NCBI GenBank assembly: GCA_027625915.1 | Contig: JANTQA010000060.1 | Coordinates: 620,001-684,000 of the forward strand | Direction of reading: 5' to 3' | From: Anaeramoeba flamelloides | Taxonomy: Eukaryota; Metamonada; Anaeramoebidae | Length of the DNA: 64,000 nt | Shown here: piece by piece, positions 46,319 through 57,377 of the stretch | Position numbering within the stretch: position 1 is the stretch's first letter | How the letters are laid out: the number at the start of each line of letters is the position of its first letter | Position numbers and translations under genes: made by a program | The notes under the pieces: generated by a model | What the model was told of the DNA's origin: nothing | The model's input: the letters and a program-made list of their open reading frames with translations, nothing else | The model's database searches: none

Positions 46319-46881
46319 TCTTTTGCTGAAGAGCTTATTTGTTCAAAAAAATAACTGTCAAAAAAAAACTTTGCTCTTTTTATAGGATACTTTTGGAAAA
46401 AACTGAAGAGAAACTGAAACTTATAGTGTCCAACCAACAAAGATGAGATATGTTTATTTGGGTATATAGTCAAAGAGTAATCATTGTTAAATCTAATTGA
46501 AAAAATAATTCTTGATAAAAAGAAAAAATTTTGGTACTGATAAATTCAAAAAGATTAAATAAAATTTTTACTTCAAGTTCCCTTTTTGTAATCTAAGAGC
46601 TCAACTTTTAAAACAATTCAAGAGCTAGAACCTTTTGAACGTTCGACCAATTTTATCAAGTTCGTGTACATCTAAACCAATAAAATGAATTCTCAAAGCT
46701 TGTGTAAAAAAATTTTTAAAATGGAAAATGAAGTGAAAATTTTTAGATATTTTTCTGAATTTATCAGTATTTTTAGATTAACATCAACTTCAATTCATGA
46801 AAAAATCGACACCTAAAAAGCAACTCTTAAAATGTCCACCACTACTATTTAGAATATACAACTTGGATTAACCCAATAATT

Positions 46882-47368
46882 AACGTTGTGAAAAAAATAC
46901 CTGAAAAGATTTTTAATTGGGAATATTAGGAAAATTTTTGTGTAATTACAAATTTTGTTTTAAAATCAAATCCTTTTTTTAAATAACCAAATTATTTATT
47001 GAACCCAGTTATTAACCTACATAAAGTTCATATAAAACAAGGGTATATAGAATAATAAAGTAATTGTTTGATAGGATAAGTAGAACAACTTTTTTTGAAA
47101 ATCAATTGAGCTTTAATGAGGTTTACTAAAAGTTTGGAAAATGCTAATTTTTATTCTTGTTTTTTTTCTTTGAATGGTGTTTTGAATAAGTATAATTCCA
47201 TAAGTCATCATTCTAATAAGTGAGTGAATTATAATTTTATTAGTTTGATTTTTTCAAACAGGATTTGCTTGTAAATAAAAGAACATTTACTCATCAATTG
47301 TCCTAATGTTTACAATTAAAAATCTTGTTCGGGACTATTTTCAAGTCAGGTATTTTTTTCAATAATAA
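46882..47368. mobile_element. GTTCCC-family TIR element, diverged copy
   Basis: The left arm GTTGTGAAAAAAATACCTGA then GATTTTTAATTGGGAATATT, and the right arm complement TTGAAAAAAATACCTGACTT then GATTTTTAATTGTAAACATT, are inverted over about 55 bp. The arrangement equals that of the copy at 2308-2747. Confidence 0.6.
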
Positions 47369-47553
47369 AAAAGTAACAATTGAAGTTTTTTTTTACAAAA
47401 TTTTAATATAGCATTGTTATTTGCTTCATTTTCAAATTTAAACCTTTGAACACAAAAAGTGTTTAACTCAATAAAGGTAACGAAAGGTATTTAATTTCAG
47501 TATACGAAAATAATAACTGTTTTTTTGAATGGAAGGGTCCAAGTCAAAATTAA

Positions 47554-49107
47554 GGGATTAGTCTCATAATAGATTCACCTATAATTAAAGTGTGTTGTAA
47601 CTAGGTGTAAATCAAATCCATTCCACATTATTCCAATGACTCTAAAAAACCCATTCTAAATATTACCACACAATAAATTATTGAATTTTTTACTAAAGAT
47701 TAACACAATTAAAAATTAACATTTTGGAATTTTTTTTTCATTCATTTTCAAGATCTATTTTTTAACCCAAAATAATAGTATTCTAATATTGAATAATTAG
47801 TTTTCAGAAATCCCAAAAATAACTATTTTTTAATTTATTTAATATCAAAGATTGACTCAATAATCATCAAATTAAAAAGACCCAAACACAAATTAGTTTT
47901 GTTTCATTTTGATAAATATAATTGGAACATTAATATATTTCAAATATTTGCAAAATAATAAGTCAAAAGAAATTAAAAATTAATTATTTTATTTTTTTGG
48001 TTAAATGAATTTTTTTCGCAACACCTCAAAAATTAAGACCAAATTTAAGAAAGATATTTTACAACTTTGAAGTCTGAATATTCTTGAGCAAACCTTTACA
48101 TGTGTGGCGAGATACAATTTTTTTTGTGATATTGTTAAGATTTTTGCTAATACCATAGATCATTTTTTATTGATGGAACCAACTCTCAGTAATAATTGAA
48201 TAATCCATTTTTTAGTTACATTTGAACCATTGTGCATTAATGTGATTAACCTAGCAATAAAAACACACATTAATCTCGAACTTCTCCTTGATAGCAGCTA
48301 ACCTCTTCAAACCTGGAAAAATTTCAAACTATTAACAACCAGCTTTACAATTAACAGAATTGCCTTTATCAAGGTGAATTCTACGATTCCAGGTATGTTC
48401 TTATTAAGTTTTTATCACATTAGTGTACGATGGGTCAAATGTAACTAAAAAATCAATTAAGCAAAAATAATATTTGTTGATCTCATCAATGAAAAATGAT
48501 TATGGTATTAGTGAAAAATTTTAACAATATCACAAAAAAAAATTGTATTTCTCTACAAATTTAACGGTTTATTTATCAATTTTAAGACTTCAAAGTTGCA
48601 AAATATCTTTCTTTAACTTATATTAAAATGTAGAATCGTCGCTAAAAAAATCTATTTTTTTGAAAAAGTAAATAATTAACCAATTTTTTCTTTTGAATAA
48701 TTATTTCTCGAAACCTTGTAACTATATTGATATAACAATTTGCTTTATAAAAAGGAAATAAAATTAAACTTTTTTATGGTTTTTTTAATTTGATAATTAT
48801 TGAGTAAATCTTTGAAATTAAAGAATTATAAAAATAGTTATTTTTGGAAGTTTCTAAATATGAATTATTAAATATTGTAATATTATCTAGTTTTTCTTTT
48901 TTTAGATTTCGAAAAGGAATTTTTAAAAAAAAATTTTCATTTTGATAATTTTCAATTGCAATAATTAGAAAAAGTCTAGTAATTTATTTTGTAATTAGAA
49001 TTATAATAGATTTTATAGAGTTATTAGAGTCATCACACACTAATAACATTTACACATAATTACACGATACTTTGATTCTATCTGAAATCGATTGTGATAC
49101 TAATCCC
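47554..49107. mobile_element. Giant palindrome, GGGATTAGT ends, TTAA-like flanks
   Basis: GGGATTAGTCTCATAATAG at 47554 is complemented at the right, ending GATACTAATCCC at 49107. TTAA precedes the left end and TTTA follows the right. Complementarity continues inward through most of both ~700 bp arms. Examples are ATTGACTCAATAATCATCAA (about 47851) against TTGATAATTATTGAGTAAAT (about 48790), and AATACCATAGATCATTTTTT against AAAAATGATTATGGTATTAG. The centre lies near 48330. It is a fold-back type element without ORF. Confidence 0.78.
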
Positions 49108-49111
49108 TTTA

Positions 49112-49283
49112 GTAACAAACTTTCCACAAAATTTAAAGCTCAAAACATCTCATATTGGGTACATTTTTCTAATTTTTATTTTTCACAAATTATTTTTTAA
49201 GAATATAAATTTTTTTTCTTAATTAGTCATTTTTTTCCTAGATTTTGGTTAAAATTTTCTACATTAAGAGTAGAACTGATTGT
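49112..49283. mobile_element. Decayed hairpin MITE
   Basis: The order AACAAACTTTCCACAAAATT, loop, TTTTCTACATTAAGAGTAGA and ACTGATTGTAA follows the hairpin MITE with heavy substitution. It abuts the right end of the large palindrome. Confidence 0.5.
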
Positions 49284-50436
49284 AAATAAATCTTCTTAGA
49301 GGTATCTACAATTTAAATTGGAAAAATTTTCAGCTAATCAACCCATTTTCAATTCTTAAATCTATCTTCCCTTTCAATGTTAACTAAATATAATCTTTGG
49401 AAAAACAACAAAAAAGGACAATTTTAATAAATAGAGATCATCAAATTTCTTCCCCTTTCTTTTAAAATTTTGGATAAAAAAGCAAAATTCAGAAATGAAA
49501 ATAAAGTGAACACCCGTTTTATTATGTTAAACACAAGTATATATTGACTAAATTCTAATATAAATTTTTAGAATTATAAATTCAGTGTTTGATGTGAAAT
49601 TAAATTATTTTATTATTTTTTTTGAGCATAGCCGAATGAAAATTTATATTGTTTTTTTTTTTTTTTTTTTTTTTTTTTTTGATTAACTGTGAAACAATTG
49701 GAAAATTATTATTTTTTTCTTATTCTTTTAAAAAAAAATAAATTGATTAAATCAGAAATAATATTGAGTTTATTTTATATTTTAAGATTTTATTTTAAAA
49801 TCAAGGGATCAAGTAACCCCTAAAAAGTAGAGGTTAAAATTTTCTAGAGCAAATATATACATTTACCGAATGGAAAAATTTTAATTACCTCAAAATCACA
49901 AAAAAGTTTTTTTTTTGGATGTAATTGGATATTGGGACTTTCATACCAAAAAACCACCCACTGTTTTATTTGTGAAAAGAATAAAAGTAAAACAGATTTT
50001 ATTATTTATTTATTATTTTTTTTTTTTGATATAAATTAGTGGTTTTATATTATTATTTTTTAAATTTAGAAGGGTATATGATTAAATTTCATATTAGAAA
50101 CAATTTAAAAATTGGAAAAAATTGATTTCTTTATATATTCAGAGAGACCATATTTATTTTCTTCATTGTTACCAATACTCTTAATGATTTTATATAACTG
50201 TATAAGAGGATAAATAAAAAATTTTATTTTTATGATTATTAGTATTTTATTCCTTAAATTGTAGAAAAACCAAAATGTTAAAATCATCATAACTAAATAT
50301 TTTTTAAAAATTATTCAAAATTAATTTTATCTTTAAAAGTTAAGTTGAAAACTGTAACCACTTCAAACAGTTTAATAAAAACTAATTCCTCTCTTAATTG
50401 TTTTTTTTTTTGTTATCCTTTCCAAAATTCCTTATC

Positions 50437-50607
50437 ATGCTATCCAAACCATCAATATCTACAACAAAACACACTAAAATACCCTTAAATACCCGAGAAT
50501 ACCCTAAAAAAGCAGATTTAAACACTCACAGCCCATATATTTCAATAGATTTGACTATTTTGAAATCAGGAAGAATAAGTTCAAATTTGAAATTTGATTA
50601 TAATTGA
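50437..50607 (+). CDS. Possible small protein, 56 aa, unknown
   Basis: From ATG at 50437 (after a C-containing leader) to TGA at 50607. The sequence is of mixed composition (SKPSISTTKHTKIPLNTREY, then YISIDLTILKSGRISSNLKF) rather than the homopolymeric residues of chance frames here. No family is recognised. No acceptable donor follows in frame, so it would be a single-exon peptide. It may instead be a fragment of a decayed gene, since more protein-like pieces follow at 51046-51129 and 51330-51400. Confidence 0.3.
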   Translation: MLSKPSISTTKHTKIPLNTREYPKKADLNTHSPYISIDLTILKSGRISSNLKFDYN

Positions 50608-51777
50608 AAAGTAATAATTGTCCCACCAACAAATGTGTTTATAGGAATACTTGAAATTAATCTTTGAACAGTACAAAGAAAAAAAAAAAGACCTGGGAAG
50701 TTGTATATTTTGAAAAAATCTTTTCTTTTTGAAGACCAACCAAGAAGGATCACCTATTGAAATAAAATTGTTGAAATGGAGAATGAAAGAAAAAAAAAAA
50801 ATAAGTCAAATGTATATTTTGAAGGATAATCTTCTTCTCGGTCTTCTTAGCTTGGATTGACCAAACAATTTATAAATTTGGATTGATCACCTTATTATTG
50901 TTTATCATTATTTTACAAAACTATTTGTACAAATATTTTTTCAAAATTCTTTTTTCAAAATTCTTTTTCCAAAATTCTTTTTTCAAATATTTTTATCAAA
51001 CCTAAAAAACAGAATAATATATGAAAGATAAAATTAAAAAGCTTTGATTTCCAAAACCACAACAATAGTTACAAAAGATTCAAACCAGAAGAAATTGAAA
51101 ATCTAATTAAAAAAATTGATATCAAAATTCTCAATTATTTTTGTTTTTACTAATTGAATAGAAAATATTTATATATAAAATCAAACCAATTTATCCAATA
51201 AATCTTATTTCTGTAGATAAATTTAATAAATATCCTATTTTGTGAACTCAATAAAGAATTTGATAAATGAAATGAAAATAGGTTCTTAAAATTCATTTTA
51301 AAAATTCTATGGAAATAAAAAGTAATTTGTTTCTCAAAAAATTTACAAAGAAAATTATTTCCACGAAGAATTAAATACAAAACCAAATCAAGAAGAGGTA
51401 ATTGTACAAAATTTTACAGATAAGAGCTTGAAATAAATGATTTTTATTTATTTTTTTTTTGATCAATCTTTTCATTTTTTTGGATTGTCATATTTTGGTG
51501 GGTAGGAAAATATACTAAACTGGGATATATCCCAGTTCCGTATTTATTAAAATATCGATCTATTTGGTTTAAGAAATGATTTGAAAAATTCATTTTTACA
51601 TAAATGAGGGAACTCAAAAAATGAAAAATGTACTTACCCCCTTAATAACAATATTTTAGTTTTTTCAAAAATGACTAATAATTCAAAGTATAGTAATTTT
51701 GGAGTCAAACCTTTAACTCAATTCTTGTTCAGAAAAATCATTTTCTTTCATTTTTTCCTCAGAAGAAAAAATTCAAA

Positions 51778-52326
51778 ATGACGGATCAAATCATCAAGAA
51801 AAAAGAACCACTGGACCAACCAAACAAAGGATCTGAGTCAAACAAAAACACACAAGAATTAAAAAATGAAGAAAAAGATGAGCAAGTATTTTCTAGTTCA
51901 CTTTTAAATGCGCTTTCTGGTGTTCTTGACGAGTCTGAAGTACAAAAGATCATTAAGAATCAAAAAAAAACGTAAATTGTTTTTTGTTTTTCATTTTCAC
52001 ATCGTAACAACATTGTTTAATTTCGATTCCACAACAACAAACACAAAACCTTTATTGACAATTATTCTTTTAGATGGTCGAGCCTTCAAAATTCTAATCA
52101 AATTCTTGACGAAATAATCAAGCTATCGCAACAAAAATACACAAGACTCAAAATCAATTATACCTATTATGAAAAAATATTAATAACAATGAAAAAGGAT
52201 CTTGATTTTATTTATCAAAAAATAAGAGGAATTGACAAAAAACTTCAAGGAGACTTGGGTGTTGATCTCTCTTTAATACCAAAAAATGAAGATTTATTAC
52301 AAAAAGAAGAAAAAAATTTGAATTAA
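51778..52326 (+). CDS. KXD1: KxDL domain protein, probable BORC subunit (2 exons)
   Basis: Exon 1 is 51778-51971, a GT-AG intron is 51972-52073 (102 nt), and exon 2 is 52074-52326 with TAA. The spliced frame is 148 aa. The N-terminal ~45 residues are charged and disordered. The second half is the KxDL domain: ILDEIIKLSQQKYTRLK, then KILITMKKDLDFIYQKIRGI (the K-K-D-L motif) and an alpha-helical tail to LIPKNEDLL. Human KXD1 has the same helix, motif and acidic C-terminus. KXD1 is a subunit of BORC, which sits on the lysosomal membrane and couples lysosomes to kinesin via Arl8. Function here is inferred from that homology. The second exon lacks its own ATG, so single-frame scanning misses the domain. 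Confidence 0.88.
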
Positions 52327-54749
52327 AATGAAAAAAAAAAAAATATTAATATTCACAATTTAATTTTCTGAAAGGAACAAAAGACATTAACAAATAAAAA
52401 AATTCAGAAAATTATTGAATACCTTCAAATTTTCTTTTCAAATTATTGCCTTGGTTTCAAATTTTTCTCAAATTTATTCATTTTGTGTTGGAAAACAAAA
52501 TTTTTTGAAATATATTTTAATCCAAACTAATAGTTTAGCAGGTCCAATCAATTTCTTTTTGTGACGAAGACTTACAGCTGTTCCAACACGACCATAAAAA
52601 TTTGTAATACATGTAGGTTGGGTGTTTATTATAGAATTGACCCATACGGTTGGAACGGCTGTAAAGTTACAGGTATATTCAGATTAAAAGGGAAAAACTT
52701 TTCATCACATCTTTCGCTTTTTATTTTTACTCCTGTTATTGTTCGACAGCTTTCATGTTAGCTTTTAAACAAAAGCTAATTAATCTTTAATAACATGTGA
52801 AAATTTATGGGAAGAAAATGAGCTGTATAAAGTTCAAATACTGCCTTGGAATTAAGATCCAAAAGTAAATGTTAACAAGAAAAAATCAAGGGGTTAAATT
52901 TTTCCCATTTAATAATAAAATAATAGTATCATGAAAAAAAAGAGAATAGTATTTTCCAATTCTGGACTTTAGAAAATGAAAGGTTTAACCAACAAATAAA
53001 AGAAAAAAAATAAATATTGAAAGATTAAATAAAATTTTGATGTCACGTACAATTCTCGGAGCACTGTCTGATGATCGAGGTTTTTCTTTGAATAATAATA
53101 ATTTAAAAAAATTATTGAAACAAATTAACTCACTCTGCAATTAAAGTGAGAACAATCTCAGATTTAATCTAATAGGAGATCTCGGTTTTTTGTATCAATT
53201 TGGTTGAATATTCAAAAGGGAATTATTAAATGAAGTTAATTAAACTTTTTTTGCTCGTTAAACGTTTCAATCTGTTTATAATGTTTGTCATTAAAAAATA
53301 TGTTTGGCTTTTTTTTCTCTGACATTTTATCTTAGTTTAGCCTCTTTTCAAATAAAAATTCCTTATATTTTTGAAACAATAAAAAAATCCAACTTTCATA
53401 GTTTTTAAGAAATTCTTAAAAAGAGAAAGATTTATTTTCTTCCAAAAGTGTTCAATAAAGACATAAGGTCAATTACACTCTATAAGGTTGAACCTAATTT
53501 TTTTTTAGATTTTTCAAATTTTTTCTTTTTTTTTTACTTTTATTTGTTTTCATTTTTCATTTCTTTTCAAATTCAAAACAAGTTACCCAAAAAAGAAAGG
53601 TTGAAAAAGATAATAAATGTTAAAAAATATATATATTAAAAAAATTTAGATTTTGGAATACCTTATAAAGTTTGTATATTTATTAACACAAAATATTTTT
53701 GTTAACTTTTTTTTCAGAGACAATACCTAAAAAACATCTACAATTATAATTTCTAAAAATATGATTTACATTATTTAGGTTTTTTTTTTTTGATTTTTTT
53801 TGAATTTTTACAATATCAGGATTTGATATGAATATACTGATGACAAAGTTAATTATTATCAATTAGATTTAATTATTGGTTGCTATTCAATACAAAAGTA
53901 TATATATATATATGAATTTATTATTTATGGTAAATCAGATTTTTTGAAATTATACTGAGATTAGAAATAATTGGGTAAATCATATATTTTTTAAAACCAT
54001 AATATAATCATTTGTATTTTTTAAATATGACAATAATATTTTTGTACTTCGTCTATTCACCCAAGGTATAAATTTATCAAATATGAGAATTTTTTTATAT
54101 TTTTTAGTGACAAATTGGATTTATATATAGATATATATAAATTCAATACCAAAAATTTGAAAACACTCAAGATCAAAAAAAGACAAAAAAAAAACCCAAT
54201 TTTTTATCTTTTTCAAAATTCATATAAAAACACATTTAACTTGCCCAGAATATTAATGATTATAGAAACAATCCTTTTCACCCAAATAAAAGATAAAAAT
54301 ATCAAACGAAAAAAAGAAAATTTGTTTGGTTCCAAAATGATGAAACGAGCTGAAACAAAAAATCTATTGGTAAATTTGTTGAAATTTCCACCAAAAATTG
54401 TTGATCCGATCAAATGTTAAGATACTTTACACCAATTTTATATGATATTACAATATAACAAACTCAACACTAACATTAGATCAACCTTCGAAAAAATATT
54501 TCCAGATATATCAGAACAGATTAGAGTAACTGAAAAACAGGAAATCGAAATAAAACAAAAAAGACAAAAAATGAAATTGTTTGTAAAATCAAAATTATTT
54601 ATAAATTAAATCTAAAGTGAAGTATTATTATTCTTCTAATCATTTAAAATGTGTCCAAATTTTTGGAATTTAGTTTATATATACTTCTGAACCCTAAATA
54701 ACCTGACATTAGAAAAATTTTTTTAATTGATATTATTATGAAAGAATTC
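52327..54749. other. Intergenic, hairpins and one MITE
   Basis: A GC-richer stem pairs TTACAGCTGTTCCAAC (52572-52587) with GTTGGAACGGCTGTAA (52649-52664). A second stem pairs TTTCATGTTA (52751-52760) with TAACATGTGAAA (52791-52802). A weak copy of the 21070 repeat is at about 53580-53905 and a mariner-type MITE is at 54138-54674. No gene is supported. Confidence 0.5.
54138..54674. mobile_element. Mariner-type MITE, copy C
   Basis: The left end AATTCAATACCAAAAATTTG and the right end TGTGTCCAAATTTTTGGAAT then TTAG are imperfect inverted ends. The interior has GATGAAACGAGCTGAAACAA and CTATTGGTAAATTTGTTG as in copy A. Confidence 0.65.
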
Positions 54750-56117
54750 CACAGGTCCGACATTTTTTAAGAATTTTGAGTCTTTTTGACAACAATTGTC
54801 GAATTTTCTTGATTTTTTCTGATATGTCACCTTTTTGTCAACTTTTCGATATTTTTTGATTTTTTTTGTCATTCTTTGATTTTTTTTGATATTTTTTGAA
54901 AAATTATTTCATAAAATAATTTGACAAAATAAATAAATCAAAAAAAATCAAAAATTGACAAAAAATATTTTCAAAAGATATCAAATCAAAAATTTTCAAA
55001 AATTGACAGAACAATCCAACAAAAAAAGTCCAAAAATATCAAAATTTAAAATCAAAAATTTTCATAAAAGGAGGAATCATAATTTATCAAAGGTTGACAT
55101 AAAAAATCAAAAAATATCAATAAAATCATTTCATAAAATATCAAAAATTATCAAAGTACTAAAAAAATGGTTTAAAAAATCTACTTTATTTCAAAAAATA
55201 CAATAATTATTTAAAACTAGAAACAATTAAAGTTTATTCTAAGAACAGTTCGAAACAATTTTTTATTTTTATTTTATTGAAAAAAAAAATCTAAGAAAAA
55301 AAAACAAAGTATTAAATTACAAATTCTCCCAAAATACTTTTTTAAAATATTGAAAATTCAACTTATAAACTAAAGGAAATAACTTTTTAATTTGATTATT
55401 ATCAATCAATAATTAATATCCCAATCTTAATTCCTTCAGTGGGTTAGTAATAGCCCAAAGGTTAAACTTATCAAAAGACTTTCCAATTATTTCTCAATTT
55501 TTTAAAGTATTTTAAAATAAATAAAATTAATTAAAATTAATAATTATTCTAATAAATAAAACAATAATAAATATTCTCAAATAACTGATTTTAATAACCA
55601 AAATTTTTCCTCTATACTCTTAATATTTGAAAAAAATATTGCCTAGTCATTTGAATTTCAAGAAAATTAATAAATATTTGTAAATAAAATAAATCATCAA
55701 ATTTTTTTAAGATCTTCAAGGATTCTATATTGGATTTATTTTTCTTGTATTTTTCAAATAAGATTAAAGTTTCAAATGTTATATATTCACAAAAACTCTC
55801 AGAAATAACTAAGAGTGAGATTTCTTCAAAAAATAAAAAGGCTTTTCAAATTTTACTTTTTCTGAATAAATCCTAAAAGCCAAACAAAAAGGATCAGAAG
55901 TTTTGACTCACAATTTAATTGGGAAAAATGAATTCTTTTAAAAATTGATAGTTCATCTCTCTAAAGTTGATAAATGGGATTGTTTCTGGGGTTTGTTCAA
56001 ATATAAATATCCCTTGTGTAAATAAATACTCTATTACCCTTCTGGTAAAAAAAAATAAATAAGAGTTAATAGTCACTTAATTTCTACAATCCCTAAAATT
56101 TGAAAAAAAAGCACAAA

Positions 56118-56739
56118 AACTGACCATTTGGGAAAAAAGTTCAACACGGTTTTTAATTCGAGAACATTAACAGAACATGAAAATTCAAAGTAAGAGCAAT
56201 TTATAAAAGAAAAAATAAATGATTAAAGACAAAATGGGGGATAAAACAAAATAACATTTTTTTAATACTATCTTCTGGTAAAGGGGTTTTTCTTTGATTG
56301 ATCAATTATTAAAAATGTTTGAAAAAAATTGACTATTTTTGGGATCTTCAAAACTTATAATCAAATTTCGAAAAACAAGGAAATTTAAAATTTTTTTATT
56401 GATTAGATTGAAAATAATACAGTAAGTTTCACTTTTAAGGCACAAACTTACAACGACATTTAAGGCACAAAAAAAATCTAAAATTAATGCACAAAATTCA
56501 CATTCTGTTAAAAATAAATTGTAAAAAAAAAAATTCCAATTTTTGTACCTTAATTTGAGATTTTTTTGTGCCTTAAATTTCTTTGAAAGTTTGTGCCTTA
56601 AAAGTAAAACTGACTGTATAAGATAATGAATTATTCTTTCAAGTTAGGTAATTTCTTCGATTAATTGATTGTATTTTTCATTTTCAGGTTATATTACTGT
56701 TCCCAATTAAAAACCATGTTTCACTTTTTTTACCGAACG
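56118..56739. mobile_element. GTTCCC-family TIR element with nested MITE
   Basis: The left arm has CAACACGGTTTTTAATTCGA then GAACATTAACAG, and the right arm has ACTGTTCCCAATTAAAAACC then ATGTTTCAC. The hairpin MITE 56420-56616 splits it. Without the MITE it is about 425 bp, close to the 440 bp copy at 2308-2747. Confidence 0.65.
56420..56616. mobile_element. Hairpin MITE copy 10 (TA-flanked)
   Basis: This 197 bp palindrome lies between TA sites. It starts CAGTAAGTTTCACTTTTAAG and ends GTAAAACTGACTG. It is nested two levels deep: in the element 56118-56739, which is itself inside 54750-58194. Confidence 0.88.
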
Positions 56740-56789
56740 TTCATTTCATTTTTTGAATTACCTAACTTGTTTCATTTGATAAATAATCT

Positions 56790-57160
56790 TCTGAACAGTT
56801 GATATTAGGTAAAAGGTTGGGTTCTTCTATTTTGAAGAACTCAAATAAAATAAGTTGATAATATCTAACCTTTGATCGATCAATATAAATTCCTAATTTT
56901 ATTTTAATAAAATTCACCAATGTATTTTTTTGTTTTGCGATTATTATCATTTATAAACAATTACCAACACTAAGAAATTATTGGTGTATTAAAATTTTTG
57001 GAGAGAGTAAAACAAAAAATGTATTGGTAAATTTGTTTAAATTCTATTAGGAATATTGATCGATCAATTGGTTAGATACTATCTACCAATTTTATTTGAG
57101 TTCTTCTATTTGCTAATAACTCAACTTTTCACATAATATCAATTTTCAGAAAAATTTTTT
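56790..57160. mobile_element. Palindromic repeat, ~370 bp
   Basis: The text from about 56790-56945, complemented, gives AAAACAAAAAAATACATTGG, GATCGATCAAAGGTTAGATA and TTATTTGAGTTCTTC. This matches 57009-57130 (AAAACAAAAAATGTATTGG, GATCGATCAATTGGTTAGAT, TTATTTGAGTTCTTC). The centre is near 56970. The core also resembles the interior of the mariner-type MITE at 54138-54674. Confidence 0.6.
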
Positions 57161-57179
57161 GATCAAACCAAACATGTTA

Positions 57180-57377
57180 CAGTCAGTTTCACTTTTAAGA
57201 CACAAACTTTCAAAGAAATTTAAGTCACAAAAAAATTTTAAATTAAGGCACAAAATTTGGAATTTTTAATTTTTACAAATTATTTTACTAGAATCCAAAA
57301 TTTTGTACCTTAATTTGAGATTTATTTTGTGCCTTAATTTTTGTTGAAAGTTTGTGCCTTAAAAGTGAAACTGACTG
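57180..57377. mobile_element. Hairpin MITE copy 11 (TA-flanked)
   Basis: This 198 bp palindrome lies between TA sites, with CAGTCAGTTTCACTTTTAAG at the left and GTGAAACTGACTG at the right. It is inside the large element 54750-58194. Confidence 0.9.

Larger units (their letters stand above)
45584..51777. other. Intergenic 6.2 kb, element-rich
   Basis: It holds a mariner-type MITE (45767-46318), a GTTCCC-family element (46882-47368), the 1.55 kb palindrome (47554-49107), a decayed hairpin MITE (49112-49283) and a ~29-base T run at 49652-49680. From about 50437 to 51410 are scattered protein-like fragments that I could not assemble into a gene. Confidence 0.5.

Noticed and set aside
53041-53120. 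CTGATGATC resembling a snoRNA box C
   Set aside because: No convincing box D or guide arrangement was found; an isolated seven-base match is weak.
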